Shown: in pieces, positions 1 to 6,414 of the stretch
How the letters are laid out: every line of letters starts with the position of its first letter
Numbering within the stretch: position 1 is the first letter of the stretch
Translations under genes and position numbers: made by a program
The notes under the pieces: model-generated
What the model was told of the DNA's origin: nothing
What the model saw: the letters and a program-made list of their open reading frames with translations, nothing else
Database searches by the model: none
Assembly (NCBI GenBank): GCA_020532515.1
Contig: JAJBAY010000007.1
Coordinates: forward strand, 1 to 43,707
Source of the DNA: Candidatus Cloacimonadota bacterium
Lineage (GTDB): Bacteria > Cloacimonadota > Cloacimonadia > Cloacimonadales > Cloacimonadaceae
Direction of reading: 5' to 3'
Length of the DNA stretch: 43,707 bases

Positions 1-78
1 GACAAAGCATTTGACAAAATTGCCCCCTTTATCAGCTTGGGCATATCGGGATTTTTCCCAGTGGGAGATTTACATTGA
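1..78 (+). CDS. C-terminal tail of an upstream gene (partial)
   Basis: Frame 1 is open from the first base to a TGA at 76-78 and gives a 25-residue tail ending FFPVGDLH. The TGA overlaps the TTG start of the thymidine kinase (TTGA at 75-78), the same kind of 4-base overlap seen at many junctions in this window, which supports a real gene end. The fragment is too short for me to recognise the product. Confidence 0.5.
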   Translation, partial: DKAFDKIAPFISLGISGFFPVGDLH

Positions 79-635
79 ATATTATAAACCAGAAGACGGG
101 ATGGATTGAAGTGATCTGTGGCAGCATGTTCAGCGGCAAGACTGAAGAGCTGATTCGCAGGATCCGCAGAGCTGAATATGCCAGGCAAAAAGTGATAGTC
201 TTCAAGCCTATTATAGATGACCGTTATGACAAAAACAACATTGTTTCGCATTCAAATATGCAGGCTCCCTCGATACCGATCGACGAAGTATCCGAAATCT
301 ATACCCATCTGCGCGAAGATACTCAGATCATCGCCATAGACGAGGCGCAGTTTTTTGACGAATCCATAGTGGGCATTTGCAATGACCTGGCGGATCAGGG
401 CTATCGGGTGATAGTTGCCGGTCTGGATCAGGATTACAAGGGCAATCCTTTTGGCAGCATCCCGCAGCTTTTAGCTATCGCAGAATACGTGACCAAGAAT
501 CTGGCTATATGTATGAAATGCGGCAATCCCGCAAACCGTACCCAGCGCACCGTCCATCAAAATGGACAGATCCTGGTAGGCTCCACGGAATCTTATGAAG
601 CCCGTTGCCGAAACTGCCATGAGGTTCTGGATTGA
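75..635 (+). CDS. tdk: Thymidine kinase (type II)
   Basis: Phosphorylates thymidine to dTMP with ATP in the cytoplasmic pyrimidine salvage pathway. The 186-residue protein has the P-loop GSMFSGKT at 16-23, the DEAQFF motif at 89-94 with the expected catalytic Glu90, and a C-terminal zinc-binding set C146/C149 and C178/C181, all typical of bacterial type II thymidine kinases; length is normal. The start is TTG at 75, preceded by GGGAGA at 62-67; no ATG lies upstream of the P-loop. It overlaps the preceding stop by 4 bases, and its own stop overlaps the next ATG (TGATG), so it sits inside an operon with the yggT-like, DivIVA-like and purine phosphorylase genes. PNP and tdk in one run suggest shared nucleoside salvage. 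Confidence 0.95.
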   Translation: MNIINQKTGWIEVICGSMFSGKTEELIRRIRRAEYARQKVIVFKPIIDDRYDKNNIVSHSNMQAPSIPIDEVSEIYTHLREDTQIIAIDEAQFFDESIVGICNDLADQGYRVIVAGLDQDYKGNPFGSIPQLLAIAEYVTKNLAICMKCGNPANRTQRTVHQNGQILVGSTESYEARCRNCHEVLD

Positions 636-898
636 TGGCCAATCCCATGAGCTCGATCCTGCTACGCTCTATCATAAACCTCATTGCTATATATGGCTAC
701 GTCATCCTGGCCCGGGTGATCGCCTCTTGGGTTATCCAGGATCCGAACAGCCAGATATTCCGCTTTTTATACGCAGTTACAGAGCCCATTTTGGGCCCCA
801 TTCGGAACATAATGCCAAACATGGGACTTGATTTTTCGCCCATCGTGGCTTATCTTCTCTTAAATATCCTGCGCAAGATCTTAATCAGCATTTTATAA
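635..898 (+). CDS. YggT family membrane protein
   Basis: An 87-residue very hydrophobic protein with two membrane segments and the central stretch RVIASWVIQDPN followed by TEPILGPIRNIMP, the pattern of the YggT family (short two-helix inner-membrane proteins of poorly defined function, sometimes linked to osmotic tolerance or division). I chose ATG 635 over TTG 632 because it overlaps the tdk stop as TGATG. The DivIVA-like gene follows 14 bases downstream; yggT next to divIVA is a recurrent arrangement in bacteria, which supports both calls. The role here is not established. Confidence 0.85.
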   Translation: MANPMSSILLRSIINLIAIYGYVILARVIASWVIQDPNSQIFRFLYAVTEPILGPIRNIMPNMGLDFSPIVAYLLLNILRKILISIL

Positions 899-912
899 AT
901 TAGGAGGAACGC

Positions 913-1482
913 ATGCCTTTATTCCCCTTGGACATAAGACATCAAGAGTTTTCCGGACAGATGTTCGGGTACAGCAAAAAAGAGGTTCGTGCCTTTTTGG
1001 AGCAAATGGCAGATGAGCTGGAAGACCGGCTCAAGTTTCAGGAACGCGAGATTGCAAGACGCGAACAGCAGCAGTATGAGGTGAAACAGGAAGCGGTTTC
1101 GGCATCCTCTGCAGTGGAAGACCTCAAACGCAGGGAAGAGCTCATTAGCCGCACGCTCGTCTTTGCCGAAAAGACGAAGGCAGATATCATCGCAAACGCC
1201 CGCAAGGAAGCGGAAAACATCATCCACGAATCCGAATTGAAGGCCAAACGCGCCATCAATGAGGCCAAGCATCACCTCAGCATGCTGGAGCACCAATATC
1301 TGTCTATCAAAGAGCAAAAGCGGCAATTTCTCATGCAATTCAGGGTGGAATTGCAGAGTTTTCAGGATCGCATCAGCAAAGACCCCTTGCTCAGCAAAGA
1401 CAGCGAGCAACTGATGGATGGCGAATTTAAACAGATAAAAGAAGAAATAGTGCACAAAGCACCGGAGACAGACAACAGATGA
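913..1482 (+). CDS. DivIVA-domain coiled-coil protein
   Basis: The 189-residue protein starts with PLFPLDIRHQEFSGQMFGY, then KKEVRAFLEQMADELE. This is the N-terminal DivIVA membrane-binding/dimerisation domain (about residues 4-45), followed by a long charged coiled coil (about 45-145). DivIVA proteins gather at curved membrane (poles, septa) and recruit partners; in Gram-negative bacteria the exact partner is usually unknown. It has a strong ribosome-binding site, TAGGAGGA at 901-908, 4 bases before the ATG. Its stop overlaps the purine phosphorylase start (ATGA at 1479-1482). Nothing in the sequence is odd. The family call is solid; the cell-biological role is inference. Confidence 0.88.
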   Translation: MPLFPLDIRHQEFSGQMFGYSKKEVRAFLEQMADELEDRLKFQEREIARREQQQYEVKQEAVSASSAVEDLKRREELISRTLVFAEKTKADIIANARKEAENIIHESELKAKRAINEAKHHLSMLEHQYLSIKEQKRQFLMQFRVELQSFQDRISKDPLLSKDSEQLMDGEFKQIKEEIVHKAPETDNR

Positions 1483-2288
1483 CATATATAGAAACTGCAA
1501 ATTGGCTGAAAGAACGCCTGCCTCGGATGCCCCAGATCGGGATCATTCTGGGTACCGGACTCAGCGATCTGGCTGATGAATTTGAGATTTTGAAGACCAT
1601 CCCCTACCAGGATATCCCCGGCTTTGTGAAAAGCACCGCGCCTTCGCACAAAGGCAATCTGATCCTGGCCAATATATCCGGAAAAGCCGTGCTGCTCATG
1701 CAGGGGCGCTTTCATTTTTATGAGGGGCACCCCATGACCAAGGTGGTTTTCCCCACCCGCGTAATGGCAGCTTTGGGCATCAAGACTTTGATCGTGACCA
1801 ATGCCGCGGGCAGCCTGCGCAAAGAGCTTCCCCCTGGCAGCATCGTCCGCATTACCGACCACATCAATTTCATGGGTATAAATCCCTTGGTAGGTGAGAA
1901 CTTTGAGGCTTTGGGAGAGCGTTTCCCTTCCATGAATGAGCTTTATGATCCAGAGTATGGCAAGATCTGTGATGACTATGCCAAAAAGAGCAAGATAAAG
2001 ACCTTTACCGGCGTCTATTTGGCGGTGAGCGGTCCCAGCCTGGAAACCAAGGCAGAATGCGCAGCTTTCGCCTCCTGGGGTGCAGATCTGGCAGGTATGT
2101 CCACCGTGCCGGAGGTAATCGTGGCACGCCATGCTGGCATCAGGGTCCTGGCTTATTCGATCGTGACCAATTATAGCAACCTCTTCCACTCACTCGCGCA
2201 CTCTCAGGAAGAGATCAGACACCATGCCGGGGTCGCTTCCGGAAAATTAAAGCAAGTCCTTACAGAGTTCATAGCCAGACTTGCATAG
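1479..2288 (+). CDS. punA: Purine nucleoside phosphorylase (trimeric, 6-oxopurine type)
   Basis: Cleaves inosine/guanosine (and deoxy forms) with phosphate to free base and (deoxy)ribose-1-phosphate, in purine salvage. The 269-residue protein shows the trimeric PNP motifs: phosphate loop GTGLSD (25-30), SHKG (56-59), GRFHFYEGH (76-84), TNAAGS (107-112), GPSLET with base-contacting Glu189, GMSTVPE (206-212) and TN at 230-231, whose Asn favours 6-oxopurines in this family. It overlaps the DivIVA-like gene by 4 bases, so translation is probably coupled. guaB at 11382 is the other purine-path gene in the window. The symbol is by family similarity; a strict split from xapA-type enzymes is not possible by eye. 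Confidence 0.93.
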   Translation: MTYIETANWLKERLPRMPQIGIILGTGLSDLADEFEILKTIPYQDIPGFVKSTAPSHKGNLILANISGKAVLLMQGRFHFYEGHPMTKVVFPTRVMAALGIKTLIVTNAAGSLRKELPPGSIVRITDHINFMGINPLVGENFEALGERFPSMNELYDPEYGKICDDYAKKSKIKTFTGVYLAVSGPSLETKAECAAFASWGADLAGMSTVPEVIVARHAGIRVLAYSIVTNYSNLFHSLAHSQEEIRHHAGVASGKLKQVLTEFIARLA

Positions 2289-2295
2289 TTTTTTA

Positions 2296-2324
2296 TTGAC
2301 ATAAGAGGCTACTTTTTATTACAT
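2296..2324 (+). promoter_or_regulatory. Candidate sigma70-type promoter for the dksA-like/lspA run
   Basis: TTGACA at 2296-2301 is followed after 17 bases by TTACAT (2319-2324), with TATTAC at 2317-2322 as an alternative -10. It lies in the only gap (2289-2365) in this otherwise overlapping gene run, about 40 bases before the next start. The -35 is perfect and the -10 is weak. Confidence 0.45.
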
Positions 2325-2365
2325 GGAATGTCAGTGATAAAAAGAGATGAGATTAGGAGATAAAT

Positions 2366-2767
2366 ATGGCTGAAAAGAAACTTTCCGCTGAAAAGCTGAA
2401 GTTCTTTGAAGATCTGATTCGTGCAGAGCTCAAAGAAAGCATGGCCTATATAGAGAGCATCACCAAAGAACAGAGTGTGGGATCGCGTGAAAGCAGTGGA
2501 GATCTTTCATCTTATGCTTATCATCAGGCCGATCAAGGATCCGACACACAATCCATGGAACATTCTGTGATGATGATGGAAACCGAGCGCGAGAAGATTC
2601 GCAATCTGAATGATGCCATGCGCCGTCTGCATGACGGACGTTTTGGCTTTTGCGAGATGTGTGGGGAAGAGATTCTTTCCGCACGCTTGCAGATGATCCC
2701 TTATGCTACTCTCTGCATAGATTGCAAAGAGAAGATGGAGACCAAAAAGCGCAAACAAAGGCGCTGA
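2366..2767 (+). CDS. DksA/TraR-family C4 zinc-finger protein
   Basis: A 133-residue protein with an N-terminal helical/coiled-coil region (about 5-90) and a C-terminal C4 zinc finger, Cys96/Cys99 and Cys117/Cys120 (CEMCGEEI ... LCIDC), the signature of DksA/TraR proteins, which bind RNA polymerase through the secondary channel and tune promoters, often with ppGpp. The helical hairpin carries YHQADQGSD, similar to the DNHPAD-type tip of YteA/TraR-like members rather than the exact DxxDxA tip of E. coli DksA, so I do not assign the dksA symbol. Ribosome-binding site TTAGGAG at 2353-2359. lspA follows after 3 bases; this pairing with lspA is common in bacteria. Confidence 0.88.
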   Translation: MAEKKLSAEKLKFFEDLIRAELKESMAYIESITKEQSVGSRESSGDLSSYAYHQADQGSDTQSMEHSVMMMETEREKIRNLNDAMRRLHDGRFGFCEMCGEEILSARLQMIPYATLCIDCKEKMETKKRKQRR

Positions 2768-2770
2768 TTT

Positions 2771-3334
2771 ATGAAGACTAAACTCAAGCTTGCCCCGGCT
2801 TACCTGATCATGATGATCGTACTTTTGGCTGATCAAATCACCAAACTGATTGTACGCATGAATATTGAGCTATTTGATAGCGTGCCCGTGCTGGCAAATA
2901 TCTTTGGCGACACTTTCCTTTTTACCCATGTAAATAACACTGGAGCGGCCTTCAGCCTGGGATTTTCCAGCGATGTGGCAAACCGCGTGTTTTTTATCGC
3001 CACTACCTGCCTGGCTCTGATCTTTATCGTCTATCTGCTGCATCAAAGCACCCACCGTATCCAGGTGGTGGCTTTTGGTTTAGTGATGGGCGGCGCGCTG
3101 GGAAACCTGATCGATCGCATTATCTTGGGTGGAGTTACAGATTTTATCAATGTGGACTTTCCCGATTTCATCATGCATCGCTTTCCAATCTTCAATATAG
3201 CTGATAGCTGCATCTTTATCGCTGTCTGTCTTTTGATCATAGATCTATTTTTTATCAAAACTGCTCCAGTAGCCAAAGCTGAACCAGAGGCACAGGGGCA
3301 AAATCTGCAAGATATATATACCAAGGAGATATAA
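2771..3334 (+). CDS. lspA: Lipoprotein signal peptidase (signal peptidase II)
   Basis: Inner-membrane aspartyl protease that removes signal peptides from prolipoproteins. The 187-residue protein has four hydrophobic segments and the family motifs ADQITK (20-25), NNTGAAFS (55-62), GGALGNLIDR (107-116), GVTDFI with catalytic Asp124 and FNIADS with catalytic Asp145. The tail after about 165 (KTAPVAKAEPEAQ...) is a short charged extension. Its TAA is directly followed by the ATG of the next gene. A substrate in this window is the lipoprotein at 13751. Confidence 0.95.
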   Translation: MKTKLKLAPAYLIMMIVLLADQITKLIVRMNIELFDSVPVLANIFGDTFLFTHVNNTGAAFSLGFSSDVANRVFFIATTCLALIFIVYLLHQSTHRIQVVAFGLVMGGALGNLIDRIILGGVTDFINVDFPDFIMHRFPIFNIADSCIFIAVCLLIIDLFFIKTAPVAKAEPEAQGQNLQDIYTKEI

Positions 3335-4747
3335 ATGAAAAGAATCCTTATCATTATTTTAGCCCTTACATTGTCCGCCGGACTGATGGCTCAGCTTACG
3401 TGCTATCAGATCCAATATACGGACAATCCCAACGGCAATTCGCCATATAATGGACAATCCGTTACCGTTCAAGGTATCGTGACTGCCAGAAGACCTAATG
3501 CTGCTTTTTACATTGGTGACGCCGGGGGAGGCCCTTGGAGCGGACTTTACGTGTTTCATGCTAATACCAGCAATCTGGTGGAAGTGGGTGACATGGTGAA
3601 GCTCACCGGAACCGTGACAGAATATAACGGCCTCACCGAGCTTACAAACGTAACCGCAAGTGAGGTATTGTCTGGTAACAATCCTGTCCCTATCACTTCT
3701 ATTTCCACAGCCGATCTACCCCTTGGCGGGAGCGTTGGTGAGCCATACGAAGGTGTCATGGTGCGCTTCAACAACGTTCAGATCAAAAGCACCATGGATA
3801 ACTACGGCGTGTATAAGATAGCGGACAGCAGCAATGTGCAGACCAGTGTTGATGATACTCTTTATCCTCCTCAAGCCTCGCAAATCGTGGTGGGCGAATG
3901 GTGGAGCCAGATTCAAGGCGTGGTAGATTATTTCTCCGGCGCCGGTGGCTACAGACTCCTGCCCCGCAACGCCAATGATATGATCAAAGTGGACGACGTG
4001 AGCCATGCCAGCGTCAGAATCGGCAGCGAATCCAACGCGATCATGAATCAGATCAATACCCTGAATGTCTATACCAGCAAGCTGAAAAGTGAGTGGGGTA
4101 TCCGCGAATATGAAATGAAATTCCGCATAGATTCCAGCCAGGTCTTGTATCAGGGCTTTGAAATCTCCGGAAGCCTGAGTATGTTCAATCCCATCCAGAC
4201 TATTTCTGCAAATGGTGACACCATTACCCTGCATTATGGCGGGCAGGATAGCCTGGTCTCGGAAACAGATGATGGCGTCTTGATCAAGCTCAAATTCGAG
4301 CCTAAGGTTTATGGTGATTTGGTGATCCATCTGGATAAATTCCGTTATGATAATGTAAATATCAATTCTTTGTTCGATGGCAAGCTGATGGTCAAGATCA
4401 CCAACAACGTAGCTTATCTGAGCATAGGAAACGAATCAAACAATAAAAACATCTTTGATCCCTCAATGAATGAAAAGATAAATATAGAATTCGGGACCAA
4501 AACTGGCTTTTTGGCCCGGGCCTTGATTCGCATATACGACGCTCAAGGTAGATTGGTGGCCACTCCTGTACATCAGAATTTCACGTCCCCAACCGGCATT
4601 GAACGCACCAGCTGGAATGGACGTGACAGCAATATGAAGCTGCTGCCTCCAGGTCTGTATTACTGCCATGCCGAAGTGAGCAATCGCGAGACCGGTACAA
4701 GATCTAACACTGTGCAACCCATCGTGATCAAATCACGTCTGAAATAG
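3335..4747 (+). CDS. Secreted protein: OB-fold, cohesin-like region and FlgD/T9SS-type tail
   Basis: A 470-residue exported protein with a clear signal peptide (MKRILIIILALTLSAGLMAQ). Residues about 25-215 look like the OB-fold domains seen in exported nucleases and DUF5689-like proteins (QSVTVQGIVTARRPNAAFYI; GDMVKLTGTVTEYNG). Residues about 225-345 resemble a cohesin-type beta sandwich (EMKFRIDSSQVLYQGFEI; DGVLIKLKFEP). The last ~85 residues are a FlgD-Ig-like sorting/anchoring tail (IRIYDAQGRLV ... WNGRDSN ... LPPGLYY). No catalytic centre is visible. The gene abuts lspA and is 10 bases before the PorV-like gene, which fits an envelope/secretion context. Domain calls are by pattern; the cohesin-like one is the least certain. 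Confidence 0.75.
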   Translation: MKRILIIILALTLSAGLMAQLTCYQIQYTDNPNGNSPYNGQSVTVQGIVTARRPNAAFYIGDAGGGPWSGLYVFHANTSNLVEVGDMVKLTGTVTEYNGLTELTNVTASEVLSGNNPVPITSISTADLPLGGSVGEPYEGVMVRFNNVQIKSTMDNYGVYKIADSSNVQTSVDDTLYPPQASQIVVGEWWSQIQGVVDYFSGAGGYRLLPRNANDMIKVDDVSHASVRIGSESNAIMNQINTLNVYTSKLKSEWGIREYEMKFRIDSSQVLYQGFEISGSLSMFNPIQTISANGDTITLHYGGQDSLVSETDDGVLIKLKFEPKVYGDLVIHLDKFRYDNVNINSLFDGKLMVKITNNVAYLSIGNESNNKNIFDPSMNEKINIEFGTKTGFLARALIRIYDAQGRLVATPVHQNFTSPTGIERTSWNGRDSNMKLLPPGLYYCHAEVSNRETGTRSNTVQPIVIKSRLK

Positions 4748-4757
4748 GGAGTAAAAA

Positions 4758-5600
4758 ATGAAGAAAATAATATTACTTAGCCTGATCCTGATTCCCTGCG
4801 CTCTGCTCTTGGGAGTATATGATGATTACCAAAGCTCCGCTCGCGCTCGCGGTATGGGTGGCGCTTTTGTGGGCGTCGCAAACGACGTGAACACCATCTT
4901 CTTCAATCCTGCCGGATTGGCCGATCTGGGCTATGAAGCCAAAGTCGGTTTTGCCCAATTAAATGGCGAGAAATTCTCTGAGTATAAAACCTTGGCTTTG
5001 GGTGCAAAATTGCCCAAATGGTTTGGAACTCTGGGCGTCGGAGTCCGCATGCTGGACGTGGACTTTGAAGACACCACGCTTTTGGGAGAGCAAATCTTTA
5101 GCCTATCCCATGCCATCACTCTCCAGGAAGATATCCATTCCACCATTAATTTCGGCTATAATGTGAATTACTACAATCTCGGCTTTGACGACGACGATAG
5201 TGACGATGCCTTTGGCTTTGATCTGGGTGTTACTGCACTGCTGCATACCCGCACCAAGCTCGGTTTTGCCATCACCAATCTGGGTAAAGCCAAGATGGGA
5301 TTTGAGAATCAGATCAAGCTGCCCAGCACCATGGCTATGGGACTTTCCTACATGCCTTATGATGGCGTAACCACTTCCCTCGAAGTCAAAAAGGACTTTG
5401 CCGAAAGCACCGAGTTTATGGGCGGCGTGGAAGCAAGGCTCTTTGAGCCCCTGTATCTACGTTTTGGCGTGCATCAAAACCCAGCCACCTACAGCGCTGG
5501 TGCCACCTTTGTTGTTGAAGGCATCAGCCTGGATTATGCCTTTACTTACCATTCTGTACTCAATCCAACCCACTACCTGAATCTGGGTTACAAGTTTTAG
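4758..5600 (+). CDS. PorV/UPF0164-like outer-membrane beta-barrel protein
   Basis: A 280-residue protein with signal peptide (MKKIILLSLILIPCALLLG) followed by SSARARGMGGAFVGVANDVN and FFNPAGLADLG. This N-terminal box, RxxGMGGAxxAxxxDxxxxxxNPAGL, is typical of the PorV/PorQ/UPF0164 family of FadL-like barrels. The rest alternates short amphipathic strands and ends LNLGYKF, with a terminal aromatic as in outer-membrane barrels. In Bacteroidota, PorV shuttles type IX secretion cargo; the preceding gene here has a T9SS-like tail, so a link is possible but inferred. An acidic loop DDDDSDDAFGFD lies at about 142-153. Confidence 0.78.
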   Translation: MKKIILLSLILIPCALLLGVYDDYQSSARARGMGGAFVGVANDVNTIFFNPAGLADLGYEAKVGFAQLNGEKFSEYKTLALGAKLPKWFGTLGVGVRMLDVDFEDTTLLGEQIFSLSHAITLQEDIHSTINFGYNVNYYNLGFDDDDSDDAFGFDLGVTALLHTRTKLGFAITNLGKAKMGFENQIKLPSTMAMGLSYMPYDGVTTSLEVKKDFAESTEFMGGVEARLFEPLYLRFGVHQNPATYSAGATFVVEGISLDYAFTYHSVLNPTHYLNLGYKF

Positions 5601-5615
5601 AGAGGATTTATAGCA

Positions 5616-5891
5616 ATGGCTGGTTTAAGTCGTTTCATGCCCGCTTTTATCCCTTTGATGTTCGAAGTCTTCAGACACTTCAAAAGAGATCTGAGTCACA
5701 ACGATAGCATCAGGAAAACCGACAAATCTGTTGAAAAGATGGCAACCATAGAACACATGCTGGTGCGTCTGGAACGTAAGATCCAGCATAACCGGGAAAC
5801 TTATATAAAGATAGCGAATAGAGTAACGCTCTGGCTGATCATAAATTCCGCGTTACTCGTCACGATCTTGATCAAGCTATTCTTTTTTTAA
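5616..5891 (+). CDS. Small protein with C-terminal membrane anchor
   Basis: A 91-residue product not recognised as a family. Residues 1-20 are mildly hydrophobic, 20-65 are charged and likely helical (RHFKRDLSHNDSIRKTDKSV), and 68-91 form one membrane segment (LWLIINSALLVTILIKLFFF). Ribosome-binding site AGAGGA at 5601-5606 precedes ATG 5616. It lies 15 bases after the PorV-like gene and probably shares its transcript. The layout suggests a tail-anchored membrane protein; function unknown. Confidence 0.6.
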   Translation: MAGLSRFMPAFIPLMFEVFRHFKRDLSHNDSIRKTDKSVEKMATIEHMLVRLERKIQHNRETYIKIANRVTLWLIINSALLVTILIKLFFF

Positions 5892-5930
5892 AGCGATTTG
5901 ACGTTTTAAGGTTTTAACGTTTTAACGATG

Positions 5931-5951
5931 GGGCGGACTCTGGTTCCGCCC
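5931..5951 (+). terminator. GC hairpin, possible terminator
   Basis: GGGCGGA (5931-5937) pairs with TCCGCCC (5945-5951) across a 7-base loop, followed by TTTGCTTT. It is the first structure after the operon ending at 5891. Its sequence resembles the hairpin at 6079-6097, so it may instead be a repeat-family member. Confidence 0.4.
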
Positions 5952-6070
5952 TTTGCTTTAGCTTGGCAATTGGTCGGCAATTTGGTAGCTTTTATAGAAC
6001 GCAGATCGGGCGGATTATACGGATTGATTGATTAGATTGATTGGATTAAAGATTTTGGGAGCTCAAGTTT

Positions 6071-6097
6071 ATCGTAGTGGCGGACTCCTGTTCCGCC
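6071..6097. repeat. ATCGTAG-led hairpin element, copy 1
   Basis: ATCGTAG (6071-6077) precedes the hairpin GGCGGA (6079-6084) / TCCGCC (6092-6097) with a 7-base loop. A sister with the same lead and a different stem is at 30251-30277. Confidence 0.45.
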
Positions 6098-6132
6098 TAC
6101 TAATCCCCGCTTCCCCGGCCCATCTGCCTTCA

Positions 6133-6212
6133 ACTTGCTTTTATCATGTCTTCGACTCGAGATGACTCGAATTCTCAAGTCAACTCGAGTCAAAGATGAA
6201 TCGAAAGCAAGT
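6133..6212. repeat. Palindromic TCGACTCGAG repeat element, copy 1
   Basis: An 80-base imperfect hairpin. Outer arms are ACTTGCTTT (6133-6141) and AAAGCAAGT (6204-6212). Inner arms include GACTCGAG (6154-6161) opposite CTCGAGTC (6184-6191), with TCTT opposite AAGA and TCAT opposite ATGA further out. A related copy in opposite orientation is at 30654-30733. Confidence 0.65.
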
Positions 6213-6414
6213 CCAAGGACAAAGCAAGCCGGCAAATGCATCTACAAACGAAACCAGCCCCGAAACCTCCATCACTTAAGAGCGTCTTCAATCCAATAAA
6301 TCCAATCAATCCGCCCGATCTGCGTTCTATAATCAAGTTCAGAAACCCCACTTTTGTTTTTTGACTTGACACCTACAGCCTCCCAATTTGTTTTACTCAG
6401 TAAAAGGGGAGATC

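Larger units (their letters stand above)
5992..6332. repeat. 341-bp segment bounded by 25-bp perfect inverted repeats
   Basis: Left arm 5992-6016 starts TTATAGAACGCAGATCGG; its exact reverse complement is at 6308-6332. Just inside, both arms continue with imperfect GATTGATTGGATT-type repeats (about 6017-6050 and 6284-6307). The interior has no gene but contains the hairpin elements at 6071-6097 and 6133-6212. This could be a MITE-like unit or a nested repeat. No transposase is present. Confidence 0.6.
5892..6414. other. Repeat-rich intergenic spacer
   Basis: No credible gene. It holds direct TTTTAACG repeats (about 5912-5929), a GC hairpin (5931-5951), a 25-bp perfect inverted repeat (5992-6016 / 6308-6332), an ATCGTAG-led hairpin (6071-6097) and a long palindromic element (6133-6212). 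A possible -35-like TTGACTTGACA lies at 6361-6371 before the DUF4175-like gene without a convincing -10. Confidence 0.7.

Noticed and set aside
919-1500. Long minus-strand ORF opposite the DivIVA-like gene (193 codons)
   Set aside because: It is the antisense of a well-supported coding frame and its product shows no family pattern; the same holds for the other long antisense frames at 1362-2189, 3716-4330, 7393-8445, 20269-21276 and 36658-37629.
5892-6414. CRISPR array in the repeat-rich spacer
   Set aside because: The repeats are inverted and unequal, without regular spacers or cas genes.
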